Translations under genes and position numbers: made by a program
Assembly: GCF_008123425.1 (NCBI RefSeq)
Contig: NZ_VSSS01000024.1
Span: 197,374-261,373 of the forward strand
Source: Bradyrhizobium rifense
Lineage (GTDB): Bacteria; Pseudomonadota; Alphaproteobacteria; Rhizobiales; Xanthobacteraceae
Direction: 5' to 3'
DNA length: 64,000 nt
Shown: positions 33,442 through 42,527 of the stretch, in pieces
Layout: each line of letters begins with the position of its first letter
Position numbering within the stretch: position 1 is the first letter of the stretch
The notes under the pieces: generated by a model
What the model was told of the DNA's origin: nothing
The model's database searches: none
What the model saw: only the letters and a program-made list of their open reading frames with translations

Positions 33442-34593
33442 CTACCCGGGCCGGAAGCGCAGATTGGCGCGCGACAGCTGGCTGATCGAATTGCACCCCA
33501 TCAGCTTCATGCCGCGCTCGAGCTCGGCGCGCAGCTGGCCGAGGGCGCGTTCGACGCCGGGCTGGCCGGCGGCGGCAAGCGGATAGAGATAATATCGTCC
33601 AAGCCCGACCGCCTTGGCTCCGAGCGACAACGCTTTCAGGATGTGGGTTCCGCGCTGGATGCCGCCATCCATCATCACGTCGATGCGGTCACCCACGGCG
33701 TCGACGATTTCGGCGAGTTGATCGAAGGCTGAGCGAGAGCCGTCGAGCTGCCGGCCGCCATGGTTGGACAGCACGATCCCGGCACAGCCGATATCAACCG
33801 CGCGACGCGCGTCTTCCACCGACATGATCCCTTTCAGGCAGAACGGCCCGTTCCAGGTCCGCACCATCTCCGCGACATCATCCCAGTTCATTGCGGGATC
33901 CAACATCTCGGTGAAATAGCGGCCGATCGACATGGCGCCGCCACTCATGTCAACGTGCTCGTCCAGTTGCGGCAGCTTGAATTTCTCGTGGGTGAGATAC
34001 TGAATGCCCCAATTCGGCTTGATCGCGAACTGCAGCATGCCGGCCAAAGTCAGGCGGAAGGGAATGCTGAAACCGGTGCGCAGATCGCGCTCGCGATTGC
34101 CTCCGGTGATGCTGTCGACCGTCAGCATCATCACCTCGACGCCTGCCTCCTTGGCGCGCTGCATCATGGCGCGGTTGAGACCGCGATCCCTGTGGAAATA
34201 GAACTGATAGACCTGCGGCGTGTCGTAGGCCTTGCGCAATTCCTCGAGGCTCACCGTGCCCAGCGAGGAGACACCGAACATGGTGCCATATTTCGCAGCC
34301 GCCGCGGCGACGGCACGCTCGCCGTCATAATGGAACAGCCGCTGCAAGGCGGTCGGCGAGCAGTAGAACGGCTGCGCGAGCTTCTGGCCCATGACAGTGA
34401 CCGAGAGATCGACCTGCTGCACGCCGCGCAGCACGTTGGGCAGCAAATCGCAATGCTCGAAGCTGGCGCTGTTGCGTCGAAGGGTCGTCTCATCGTCGGC
34501 CCCGCCGTCGATATAGTTGAAGATCGGGCCGGGCAGCCGGTGACGCGCCAGGCGCCGGAAGTCGTGGAAATTATGACATTGTGCCAGGCGCAT
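33442..34593 (-). CDS. FMN-dependent alpha-hydroxy-acid dehydrogenase (LldD-like)
   Basis: 383 residues forming a TIM-barrel flavoenzyme of the L-lactate dehydrogenase/glycolate oxidase family. FNYIDGGADDETTLRRN at the start, MLTVDSITGGNRERDLRTGF in the middle, the catalytic histidine and arginine in LSNHGGRQLDG, and DGGIQRGTHILKALSLGAKA near the end are all conserved. It oxidises an L-2-hydroxy acid to the 2-oxo acid, passing electrons to quinone or oxygen. It is the last gene of the hexuronate operon, 34 bases from uxuA, which suggests an aldonic or uronic acid relative as substrate rather than plain lactate. Confidence 0.86.
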   Translation of the reverse strand: MRLAQCHNFHDFRRLARHRLPGPIFNYIDGGADDETTLRRNSASFEHCDLLPNVLRGVQQVDLSVTVMGQKLAQPFYCSPTALQRLFHYDGERAVAAAAAKYGTMFGVSSLGTVSLEELRKAYDTPQVYQFYFHRDRGLNRAMMQRAKEAGVEVMMLTVDSITGGNRERDLRTGFSIPFRLTLAGMLQFAIKPNWGIQYLTHEKFKLPQLDEHVDMSGGAMSIGRYFTEMLDPAMNWDDVAEMVRTWNGPFCLKGIMSVEDARRAVDIGCAGIVLSNHGGRQLDGSRSAFDQLAEIVDAVGDRIDVMMDGGIQRGTHILKALSLGAKAVGLGRYYLYPLAAAGQPGVERALGQLRAELERGMKLMGCNSISQLSRANLRFRPG

Positions 34594-34627
34594 TGCTTAC
34601 CTTCGCTCACACACCGCCGCAGATCTC

Positions 34628-35818
34628 CTAGTGATGCTCGATCGCGCGGATCGCGCCGCGGAGCTCGGCGAGGCCGCGGAGGCGGCCGATTGCAGTATAG
34701 CCGGGATTGGTGCGCTTGGTAGCGGCGAGATCATCGAGCATGCGGTGGCCGTGATCCGGACGGAATACGATTTGCTTGTCGGGCGAACGCCGCGCGCTCT
34801 CCTTCGAAAGCACCTTCAGCACCGCGACCATGTCGACGTCGCCGTCCAGATGATCGGACTCGTAGAACGTCAGGCCATCAGCCTCGCGCTTGGTCGCGCG
34901 CAGATGCGCAAAGGCGATGCGCGGGCCGAAGCGTTCGGCTATCGCAGGCAGATTGTTCTCGGCGCGCACGCCGAGCGAGCCGGTGCACAGGCAGATGCCG
35001 TTGGCCTTCGACGGCACCGCATCCAACAGCGCCTGATAGTCGTCGGCGGTGGAGGCAACACGCGGAAGACCGAACAGCGGACGCGGCGGGTCGTCAGGAT
35101 GCAGGGTCAGTGAGAGGCCGAGGTGCTCGGCGACCGGCGCGACGCGCGCAAGGAATTCGGCGAGATGCTGCCGCAGGATTTTTGGCGTGATGTCGCGATA
35201 GGTCTCCAGCCGGTCGCGGAATTGCGGGATGGTCATCGGCTCGGTGGTCGAACCCGGCAGCGCGCTGGCGATAGCCATGATGAGATAGTCGATGTCGGCC
35301 TGGCTCATCTTGTCGAACAGCGCTTTCGCACGCGCCTGCTGCTCCGGCGTATACTCCTGCACGGCGGCCGGGCGCTTGAGGATATGCAGCTCGAACGCCG
35401 CAAAACGGTCCTGGTCGAAGCGCATGGCGCGGGCGCCGTTCGGCAGCTCCCATTCCAGATCAGTGCGGCACCAATCGACCACAGGCATGAAATTGTAGCA
35501 GATGATCTTGATGCCGGACGCCGCGACCGCCTCCAGGCTCGCGATCCACGCATCGATCGACTTCGTCGCCTTGGCCCCGAGGCGCTTGACGTCGTCGGGG
35601 ATCGGAATCGATTCCACGACCGACCATGTCAATTGCGACCGGCCGGGCTGGCCGTTCTCGATGAAGTTCTTGCGCTCCTCGACCGCCTTGCGGGTCCACG
35701 CCTCGCCGATCGGCACCTGATGCAGCGCCGAGACGATATCGCTCGCCCCGGCCTGCCTGACATCGTCCAGGGACACGGGATCATTAGGCCCGTACCAGCG
35801 CCATCCCTCGAGCATCAT
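34628..35818 (-). CDS. uxuA: Mannonate dehydratase UxuA
   Basis: 396 residues from the ATG at 35818 with GGAG seven bases upstream. MLEGWRWYGPNDPVSLDDVR and HQVPIGEAWTRK, then IICYNFMPVVDWCRTDLEW, and the metal ligands within LTLHPDDPPRPLFGLPRV and CTGSLG are the UxuA signature. It dehydrates D-mannonate to 2-keto-3-deoxygluconate in hexuronate breakdown. The gene lies between the idonate-type dehydrogenase and the FMN enzyme. The substrate is made by UxuB, encoded divergently at 40972. Confidence 0.93.
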   Translation of the reverse strand: MMLEGWRWYGPNDPVSLDDVRQAGASDIVSALHQVPIGEAWTRKAVEERKNFIENGQPGRSQLTWSVVESIPIPDDVKRLGAKATKSIDAWIASLEAVAASGIKIICYNFMPVVDWCRTDLEWELPNGARAMRFDQDRFAAFELHILKRPAAVQEYTPEQQARAKALFDKMSQADIDYLIMAIASALPGSTTEPMTIPQFRDRLETYRDITPKILRQHLAEFLARVAPVAEHLGLSLTLHPDDPPRPLFGLPRVASTADDYQALLDAVPSKANGICLCTGSLGVRAENNLPAIAERFGPRIAFAHLRATKREADGLTFYESDHLDGDVDMVAVLKVLSKESARRSPDKQIVFRPDHGHRMLDDLAATKRTNPGYTAIGRLRGLAELRGAIRAIEHH

Positions 35819-35854
35819 GTGCGTTCTCCTAAAGCAACGCGTCAAAAACAAGAA

Positions 35855-36904
35855 TCAGTTCGCGGTCAGCACGACCTTGACGCTCTGCGAGCGATCGAGC
35901 GCCAGCCGCAACGCGTCCGGCGCGGTCGACAGCGGCCGCTCGGCGGTGACCAGCGATAGCACGTCGACACTGCCCGCGCCGATCAGTTCCACCGCGGTCA
36001 TGAATTCGAGCCCGAAGCGGAACGAGCCGCGCAGGTCGATTTCCTTCGCCATCACCGCATTCGAAGGTGTCGGAATCTGGCCGCCCGGCAAATTGCCGAT
36101 CTGCACCACCACGCCGCCGCGCCGGACAATGCCGATCGCGCTGGCAAGACCGGCGGCCGTGCCCGAGACTTCGAACGCGACGTCGTAGGGACGCGACGCG
36201 GCCTGCGCCTTCAGGCCATCTTCACCGCTTGCGACGTTCTCGACATGCGATGCGCCGAGCCGGGTCGCGAAGGCGAGCGGGGCCGGCGCGATGTCGGCCA
36301 CCGTGATATCGGCCATGCCCGCGCGGTGCGCGGCCAACATTGTGAGAAGCCCGATCGGGCCGGCACCAAAAATGATGCCGCGCTTGCCCTGGATGTTGCC
36401 GGCGCGCGCAACGGCGTGCAGGCAGACCGCGAGCGGCTCGGCCAGCGCCGCAGCCTGATAGGACACATGGTCCGGGATCTTCACGCACTGCGCCGGGATC
36501 GCATCGAAATAATTCGCAAAGCCGCCCTGCATGTGCGGCGTCTTCGACGCAGAGCCCATGAAGTAGATATTTTCGCAGAGGTTCTGCCGTCCCTCGCGGC
36601 AGGCGCCGCAATGGCCGCACCAGCGCGACGGGTTGACGGCGACGCGGTCGCCGACCTTCAGGTTTGCAGCCGAGCCTGCGATCTCCACGACCTGGCCCGA
36701 GATCTCGTGACCGAGCACGAGCGGCGACTTCACCACGAAGTCGCCGGTCCGGGCATGGCGGAAGTAATGCATGTCCGAGCCGCAGATGCCGCCGGCACCG
36801 AAGCGGATGCGCACCATGCCGGAGGCCAACTTGTCGAGCGGATGCTCGATCATGCGCAGATCTTCGGGGCCGAACAGGGTTGCGGCGAGAGAGGTCGAGG
36901 TCAT
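35855..36904 (-). CDS. Zinc-dependent L-idonate/sorbitol-type dehydrogenase
   Basis: 349 residues of the medium-chain dehydrogenase family. The catalytic-zinc motif CGSDMHYFRH, LGHEISGQV and the structural zinc cluster WCGHCGACREGRQNLC are intact, and the NAD site is GAGPIGLLTMLAA. Its best look-alike is L-idonate 5-dehydrogenase (IdnD). In this operon it would oxidise a sugar acid or polyol to a keto acid that enters the UxuA/UxuB route. Its start overlaps the stop of the TRAP permease by four bases. Confidence 0.87.
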   Translation of the reverse strand: MTSTSLAATLFGPEDLRMIEHPLDKLASGMVRIRFGAGGICGSDMHYFRHARTGDFVVKSPLVLGHEISGQVVEIAGSAANLKVGDRVAVNPSRWCGHCGACREGRQNLCENIYFMGSASKTPHMQGGFANYFDAIPAQCVKIPDHVSYQAAALAEPLAVCLHAVARAGNIQGKRGIIFGAGPIGLLTMLAAHRAGMADITVADIAPAPLAFATRLGASHVENVASGEDGLKAQAASRPYDVAFEVSGTAAGLASAIGIVRRGGVVVQIGNLPGGQIPTPSNAVMAKEIDLRGSFRFGLEFMTAVELIGAGSVDVLSLVTAERPLSTAPDALRLALDRSQSVKVVLTAN

Positions 36905-38307
36905 TTGGAGAGTCCCATATATTTCGGCAGCCAGAGGGTGAGTTCAGGAATGTAGGTGATCGCGATCAGCGCGATCAGCAGCGGCACCAGCCAGGGCAGG
37001 ATCGCGACCGTCGTGCGCTCGACCGAGAGCTTTGCCACACGCGCGAGCACGAACAGCACCATGCCGAGCGGCGGATGTAACAGGCCGATCATCAGGTTCA
37101 GCGTCATGATCAGGCCGAAATGGATCGGATCGATGCCGAGCTTGAGCACGATCGGCAGCAGGATCGGCACCAGAATGGTGATCGCCGCCGTGGTGTCGAT
37201 GAAGCAGCCGACGAACAGGATCAGGACGTTGGCGAGCGCCAAAAACACCCATTTGTTGTGAGTGATGCTGAGCATCCAGTCCGAAAGCAGCTGGGCCGCC
37301 TGCGACACCGTCAGCAGCCAGGCGAAGATCGAGGCGGCCGTGACGATAAACAGCACCGAGGCCGTGGTCTCGATGGTATCGAAGGTCGCCTTCGCCACGG
37401 TCTTCAAGGTCATGGTGCGGTAGCGCACGAGGCCGAGGAACAGCGACCAGATCACCGCGGCCACGGCAGCCTCGGTCGGCGTGAACCAGCCGAGCGTCAT
37501 GCCGCCGATCAGGATGACAGGCGCCATCAACGCCATCACCGCCGAGAAGTCGAAATACCAGTCGATCGCGAGCAGCGTGCCGAGCCCGATCACGACGGCC
37601 ATGTTGGTCGACATGCCCGCGAGCGTCATCAGCCAGATCGCGAGCGGGAACGCGAGCACGATGGTGATCTCGAGGCCGGCCGAGCCGAGCTGCGGCCAGG
37701 AGAACGGCGTGTCGCTGCCCCAATTGTTCCGATGGGCGAAATAGGTGACGGTGGCCATCATCAGCAAGGTCATGACGATGCCAGGAATGACGCCGCCCAG
37801 AAACAGCGCGCCGATCGAGACGTTGGCCATCATGCCGTAGATCACGAAGGGCAGCGACGGCGGGATGATCGGGCCGAGCGTCGCCGAGGCCGCGGTGACG
37901 CCGACCGAGAACTCGGTGGTGTAGCCGTGGTCCTTCATCGCCTTGATCTCGATGGTGCCGAGGCCGGCTGCATCCGCGATCGCGGTGCCGGACATGCCGG
38001 AGAAGATCACCGAGCCGATGATGTTGACGTGGCCGAGGCCGCCGCGCATCCAGCCGACCAGCGCGACCGCGAATTTGTAGATGCGCCCCGTGACGCCGGC
38101 GATGTTCATGAGATTGCCGGCCAGAATGAAGAAGGGAACGGCGAGCAGCGGAAAGCTCTCGACGCCGGCGATCATGCGCTGGGCCAGCGTGACATCAGGC
38201 GTCACGCCGCTGACCAGGATGTAGAGCAGCGACGACGACGCCATGGCAATCGCCACGGGAACGCCGAGCAGCATCAGGACGAGAAAGCCTCCAAGCAACA
38301 GCAGCAT
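36901..38307 (-). CDS. dctM: TRAP transporter large permease (DctM type)
   Basis: 468 residues with 12 or more hydrophobic segments. The ATG at 38307 is preferred to the TTG five codons earlier because GAAGGG precedes it. Signature parts are GVPVAIAMASSSLLY, FSGMSGTAIADAAGLGTIEI and the repeated PTEAAVAAV. It is the ion-coupled channel subunit of a TRAP importer and uses a sodium gradient. It works with the small subunit and binding protein encoded just upstream. A hexuronate or related sugar acid is the likely cargo. Confidence 0.92.
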   Translation of the reverse strand: MLLLLGGFLVLMLLGVPVAIAMASSSLLYILVSGVTPDVTLAQRMIAGVESFPLLAVPFFILAGNLMNIAGVTGRIYKFAVALVGWMRGGLGHVNIIGSVIFSGMSGTAIADAAGLGTIEIKAMKDHGYTTEFSVGVTAASATLGPIIPPSLPFVIYGMMANVSIGALFLGGVIPGIVMTLLMMATVTYFAHRNNWGSDTPFSWPQLGSAGLEITIVLAFPLAIWLMTLAGMSTNMAVVIGLGTLLAIDWYFDFSAVMALMAPVILIGGMTLGWFTPTEAAVAAVIWSLFLGLVRYRTMTLKTVAKATFDTIETTASVLFIVTAASIFAWLLTVSQAAQLLSDWMLSITHNKWVFLALANVLILFVGCFIDTTAAITILVPILLPIVLKLGIDPIHFGLIMTLNLMIGLLHPPLGMVLFVLARVAKLSVERTTVAILPWLVPLLIALIAITYIPELTLWLPKYMGLSK

Positions 38308-38311
38308 GACC

Positions 38312-38890
38312 TTACCCTTCAAAACCGTCGTAGGCGCCGGGACGTTCGAGGATCGAATAGCCCTGTCGCAGATGCTGCACGGCCACCTGCACGGAGCGTA
38401 CGAACATCAGCACGAAGCCGAGCAGCACGGCGTAGTAGACGTAATTCTTCGGAAAGTTGATCGTGGTCATGGTCTCGTCGCCGATGATCTGGATGTAGAC
38501 CCAGACCAGCTTGACGGCGTAGCCGAAGAAGGCGATCCGGATCACGTCGATCACCGTCGACAGTGCACGCGCGACGCGGTGCGGCAAATAGCGATAGATC
38601 AGGTCGATCTGGATGTGGCGCGACAACCGCACACACATCGAGGCGCCGATGAAGACCACGCCGATCAGGCAGTAGGTCGCGATCTCCTCGGTCCAGGCGT
38701 AGCTGTCGTTGAGGACGTAGCGGGTGAAGAACTGCAGGAAGACGGCGAGCGCCATGACCCAGAAGATCACCAGCGCGATCCAATCCTCGAAAGCGTAGAT
38801 GCCGAGATCGACCTTCGGCACCGCCTCCTCCTCGAAGGTATGGGCGATCTCGTCCCCGGTGATCTGCCGGTGCACTTCGGCGGTCGACAT
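38312..38890 (-). CDS. dctQ: TRAP transporter small permease (DctQ type)
   Basis: 192 residues with four membrane segments, matching DctQ size. It has a longer hydrophilic N-terminus (about 40 residues, HRQITGDEIAHTFEEEAVPK). The ATG has AGGGAG seven bases upstream. ARYVLNDSYAWTEEIATYCL-like sequence (FTRYVLNDSYAWTEEIATY) is the DctQ hallmark. It connects the binding protein to DctM. A hairpin separates it from dctP. Confidence 0.91.
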   Translation of the reverse strand: MSTAEVHRQITGDEIAHTFEEEAVPKVDLGIYAFEDWIALVIFWVMALAVFLQFFTRYVLNDSYAWTEEIATYCLIGVVFIGASMCVRLSRHIQIDLIYRYLPHRVARALSTVIDVIRIAFFGYAVKLVWVYIQIIGDETMTTINFPKNYVYYAVLLGFVLMFVRSVQVAVQHLRQGYSILERPGAYDGFEG

Positions 38891-38916
38891 GTGGTTACTC
38901 CCTATACGACTTGAAC

Positions 38917-38958
38917 GTCATTTCCGGGACGACGCATGCGTGTCGAGCCCGGAATGAC
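38917..38958. other. Intercistronic hairpin between dctP and dctQ
   Basis: GTCATTTCCGGG (38917-38928) pairs with CCCGGAATGAC (38948-38958) across 19 bases, with one extra base in the left arm. It resembles a REP-type repeat that recurs in Bradyrhizobium. Lying just after the binding-protein gene in the transcript, it could protect or end the upstream message so that more binding protein than permease is made. Confidence 0.6.
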
Positions 38959-38968
38959 CGCTATTGCG

Positions 38969-39946
38969 CTACTTGACCGCCTGGATCCGCTCCCAATCGG
39001 CCTTGCGATAGCCAAAGGTCTCGAACGGAACGTTCTTCAGCACGATGTCGCGGAACTCGTTCTTGTCGACTTCGGTCACGGTCAGGCCCTTCTCCTTGAA
39101 GAAGGTGACGAGCTTGGCCTCGTTCTGCTTGATCTCCTCGGTGGCCTTGGCGGCGGCTTCCTGCGCCACGTCGGTGAAGATCTTCTTGTCCTCGTCTGAG
39201 AGCTTCTTCCAGAGCGCGCCGGCCACCACGGTGTTGAGGTGGTCGACGATGTGGCCGGTCAGCACGATGTGCTTCTGCACCTCGTAGAACTTCTTGGCCT
39301 CGATCGTGGTCAGCGGATTCTCCTGCGCCTCGACGGTGCCGTTCTGGAGCGCGAGATAGACTTCGGCGAACGCGATCGGCGCGGTGTTGGCGCCGCAGGC
39401 GCGCGGCATGGCGAGATAGGCCGGCACGTCGGGCACGCGCATCTTCAGGCCCTTGAGATCGGCGCAGGTCTTGATCGGCTTGTTCGACGAGGTCTGGCGC
39501 ACGCCATAATAGGTCACCGCGATGATGTGGTGACCGCTCTTGTCCTCATAGCCCTTGGCGAGCTCCTTGAAGATGTCGCTCTTGGTGTAGGCGAGCAGAT
39601 GATCGGCGTCGCGGAAGGTGTAGGGGTAATAGGTCACGCCGATCGGCGGAAAGCTCTTGGCCGCGAAGCTCGAGCCGGAGATGATGATGTCGACCGAGCC
39701 GAGCGAGAGGCCCTGGTTGATGTCGGCTTCCTTGCCGAGCTGGGAGGCCGGATAGACGTCGATCTGGTAGCGCCCGTTGGTGCGCTTGCCGATCTCCTGT
39801 GCGGCCCAGACCGAAGCGGTGTGAAACGGCTCCGAGGTCTCGTAGACATGGGCCCATTTCAGTTTGGTCTGCGCCAGGCTGGCCTCGGTCGTCGCCAACA
39901 TTGCGGCGATCGACGTCGCCAGCACCATCGTGATTTTCTTCAACAC
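38969..39946 (-). CDS. dctP: TRAP transporter substrate-binding protein (DctP type)
   Basis: 325 residues from a GTG with GGAGG seven bases upstream. The signal peptide is MLKKITMVLATSIAAMLATTEASLA. The conserved ligand-carboxylate arginine lies in LKGLKMRVPDVPAYLAM. QNGTVEAQENPLTTIEAKKF and YPASQLGKEADINQGLSLG are typical DctP stretches. It is the first structural gene of the hexuronate operon, 69 bases after the GntR gene, and would capture a uronic or aldonic acid in the periplasm. Confidence 0.92.
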   Translation of the reverse strand: MLKKITMVLATSIAAMLATTEASLAQTKLKWAHVYETSEPFHTASVWAAQEIGKRTNGRYQIDVYPASQLGKEADINQGLSLGSVDIIISGSSFAAKSFPPIGVTYYPYTFRDADHLLAYTKSDIFKELAKGYEDKSGHHIIAVTYYGVRQTSSNKPIKTCADLKGLKMRVPDVPAYLAMPRACGANTAPIAFAEVYLALQNGTVEAQENPLTTIEAKKFYEVQKHIVLTGHIVDHLNTVVAGALWKKLSDEDKKIFTDVAQEAAAKATEEIKQNEAKLVTFFKEKGLTVTEVDKNEFRDIVLKNVPFETFGYRKADWERIQAVK

Positions 39947-40015
39947 TGAATATCCTCCACTAACTCAAGTCTGTTTCTTGTTTGCCCGCCCCGAAACGAG
40001 TCGAGCCGCCCAATC

Positions 40016-40825
40016 TCATCGCCGCCGCGCGCTGCCGCCTTTTGCCTGCTTCTTCGGCGGTCGTTTTGGTTTCGCGGGAGCTGTGCCAGATCGCACGGTC
40101 CGTTTCCGCGTTGCCGGCGATCCGGTTGCGGTCTCGGCGCCAAAGTTCTGCGCAAAGCGCTCCTGCGAATGCGCGAGGTGATCGCGCATCGCGTCGCGGG
40201 CCGCGGTTGGCTGACGCGCCGCAATGGCATCGCGCACGACCCGGTGCTCGCTAAGCGCGGTGCGCCACGTGCCGGGGTTCTCGAAATAGTGCGCAAGCTG
40301 CGCGAAGTAGGGATTGAGGCGCTGGTCGAACAGCTCGCCGACCACGCGCACCAGCACGGCGTTGCCGAGGCATCCGGCGATCGCGATGTGGAAGGCGCGG
40401 TCATGGACCATCGACGCTTCGCCGGGGTGCGCGACGTTCTCCATCGCGACCAGGGCTGCGTCGATGCGTGCGATATCGTCCTTGGTCGCCACGCGTGCGG
40501 CCTGCTCGGCGATGGCGCTTTCGAGGAATTCGCGGGCGCGCAACAGCTCGAATGGCCCCTCGATGACGGCGGACGGCGCCGGCGTCGCGTCCGAAGGGTC
40601 GATCACATAGATGCCGGAGCCGACGCGAATGCGGACGCGTCCTTCCACTTCGAGCGCGATCAGGGCTTCGCGCACCGTCGGCCGCGACACTTTGAGCTGA
40701 TCGGCGAGGTCGCGCTCGGTCGGCAAGCGGCTGCCGACGGCGTACTCGCCGCTGTCGATCAGGCTTCGCAATTGATCGGCGATTTGGCGATAGAGCCGTC
40801 TCGCCTCCACAGCTTCCAGCGGCAC
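40016..40825 (-). CDS. GntR-family regulator of the hexuronate cluster (FadR/UxuR type)
   Basis: 269 residues from a GTG with GGGAGG upstream. The winged helix is at about 10-75 (RLPTERDLADQLKVSRPTVR, EALIALEVEGRVRI). The FCD domain spans about 95-215 with histidine ligands in MVHDRAFHIAIAG and SEHRVVRDAI. The last 45 residues are a disordered basic tail of Ala, Pro, Lys and Arg, which is odd for the family. It lies between the TRAP/uxuA operon and divergent uxuB with a palindromic operator in the gap, so it most likely represses both until fructuronate or mannonate binds. Confidence 0.88.
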   Translation of the reverse strand: MPLEAVEARRLYRQIADQLRSLIDSGEYAVGSRLPTERDLADQLKVSRPTVREALIALEVEGRVRIRVGSGIYVIDPSDATPAPSAVIEGPFELLRAREFLESAIAEQAARVATKDDIARIDAALVAMENVAHPGEASMVHDRAFHIAIAGCLGNAVLVRVVGELFDQRLNPYFAQLAHYFENPGTWRTALSEHRVVRDAIAARQPTAARDAMRDHLAHSQERFAQNFGAETATGSPATRKRTVRSGTAPAKPKRPPKKQAKGGSARRR

Positions 40826-40889
40826 GCTGGCCTCCCCTAAGGGGTCTCGCCGGGATGGCTTCCAGCCCGGCGGCCCGCCAATTTTGGAT

Positions 40890-40906
40890 AATTGGCCTTA
40901 CCAATT
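40890..40906. promoter_or_regulatory. Candidate UxuR/GntR operator upstream of uxuB
   Basis: AATTGG-CCTTA-CCAATT is a perfect 6-base inverted repeat with a 5-base centre. It lies between the divergent GntR gene and uxuB. It resembles the TTGGTnnACCAA type of site used by UxuR/ExuR-like FCD regulators. Nearby TTTTGGATAATTGG may hold an overlapping half-site. Confidence 0.65.
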
Positions 40907-40971
40907 GACCGGAGCATTGACCGAGGACGGCCGCCATGTCAAGCAGCCGCCAAACACAGGGAGAGACGACC

Positions 40972-42441
40972 ATGCGGCTTGGCGGCGCCAATCTCGATCA
41001 ACTGGCACCCGGCATTCGTCGCCCGGCCTATGACCGTTCGCGCGTCACGCCCGGCATCGTGCATCTCGGCTTAGGGGCGTTTCATCGCGCCCATCAGGCC
41101 GTCGTCATCGACGATTGCCTTGCAATCGGCGCTAGCGCCTGGGGCATCATCGGCGCGAGCCTGCGTAGTCCGGAGACCCGCGACGCCCTCGCCCCGCAGG
41201 ATCATCTCTACACGGTCGCCGTGCGCGCCGCCGAAGGCACCCAGCATCGCGTCATCGGCGCGCTGCTCGACAGCGTCGTCGCGCGCGAGAAGCCGGCTGT
41301 GCTGGTCGAGCGGATGGCCGATCCCGCCATTCGCATCGTCTCGCTCACGGTCACCGAGAAGGGCTATTGCCACACGCAGCAGACCGGCGATCTCGACGAG
41401 CGGCATCCCGATGTCGTGCACGATCTCAACAATTTTGACGCACCGCGCTCGGCGCCCGGCTTCATCGTGGCTGCACTGGCGCGGCGACGGGCGCAGGGGC
41501 TTTCGCCGTTCACCGTACTGTGCTGCGACAACCTCGCCGCCAATGGCCACACCGTGCAGCGGATCGTCACGCAGTTCGCGGCCCTTCGGTCGAAGGACCT
41601 CGGCAAATGGATCGCGGACAACGTTGCCTTCCCCTGCACCATGGTCGATCGCATCGTGCCGGAAACGACGAATGCCGACCGTGATGCGGTCGCCGCGGCA
41701 CTCGGGATGCGTGACACCTGGCCGGTGATGACCGAGCCGTTCACGCAATGGGTGGTCGAGGATCGCTTTGCCGCGGGCAGGCCCGATCTCGCCTCGGCGG
41801 GCGTCGAACTCGTCGCCGACGTCAAGCCATTCGAGCTGATGAAGCTGCGGCTGCTCAATGCCAGCCATTCCGCGCTCGCCTATCTCGGCTATCTCGGCGG
41901 CTACGAGACCATCGCCGATACCATGCAGGATCCGCATTTCGCGCGGCTCGCAGCACAAGTGATGGAAGAGGCCGCGGTGACGCTGACGATGCCGGCGGGC
42001 ACCGATCTCGCCGCTTATCGCGCCTCGCTGCTCACGCGTTTCGCCAATCCGGCGCTGCATCACCGCACCTGGCAGATCGCGATGGACGGCTCGCAGAAGC
42101 TGCCACAGCGCCTGCTCGGCGCGATGCAGGATCGCCTCGCCAAAAACCTGCCGATCGCGACGCACGCGCTCGCGGTCGCCGGCTGGATGCGCTACGTCAC
42201 CGCGCGCGACGAACAGGGCCGCGCCATCGACGTGCGCGATCCCCTCGCCGCCGAGCTCGCGGGCCTGGCGCGCGAGGCCGGCCCCGTCGCGGAAAGGCTG
42301 GCCCCCGCCTTGCTCGGCGTCACACAAGTGTTCGGACCGCTCGGCGCCGAGCCACGGCTGCGCGAGGCCGTGACAGCGGCGCTCGGCCGTCTCTACAAGG
42401 AAGGTGCGCGGCGCACGGTGGAGACGCTCGTTTCGGCGTGA
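40972..42441 (+). CDS. uxuB: Fructuronate reductase UxuB (mannitol dehydrogenase family)
   Basis: 489 residues from the ATG at 40972 with GGGAGAGA upstream. The NAD-binding start VTPGIVHLGLGAFHRAHQAV, TVTEKGYCHTQQTGDL, and the catalytic core VELVADVKPFELMKLRLLNA, SHSALAYLGYLGG (the invariant KLR...N..H) mark the long-chain mannitol-dehydrogenase family. With uxuA in the facing operon, it should reduce D-fructuronate to D-mannonate. Mannitol or arabinitol dehydrogenase activity cannot be excluded from sequence alone. Confidence 0.87.
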   Translation: MRLGGANLDQLAPGIRRPAYDRSRVTPGIVHLGLGAFHRAHQAVVIDDCLAIGASAWGIIGASLRSPETRDALAPQDHLYTVAVRAAEGTQHRVIGALLDSVVAREKPAVLVERMADPAIRIVSLTVTEKGYCHTQQTGDLDERHPDVVHDLNNFDAPRSAPGFIVAALARRRAQGLSPFTVLCCDNLAANGHTVQRIVTQFAALRSKDLGKWIADNVAFPCTMVDRIVPETTNADRDAVAAALGMRDTWPVMTEPFTQWVVEDRFAAGRPDLASAGVELVADVKPFELMKLRLLNASHSALAYLGYLGGYETIADTMQDPHFARLAAQVMEEAAVTLTMPAGTDLAAYRASLLTRFANPALHHRTWQIAMDGSQKLPQRLLGAMQDRLAKNLPIATHALAVAGWMRYVTARDEQGRAIDVRDPLAAELAGLAREAGPVAERLAPALLGVTQVFGPLGAEPRLREAVTAALGRLYKEGARRTVETLVSA

Positions 42442-42527
42442 CCACAAAGTGGGCAATGCTGCACTGCGGTCAAATTCGGACGGAAGTCGCGCTTGATTTT
42501 TGCGTGCCGTTGCCGCACCCGAGAGGC

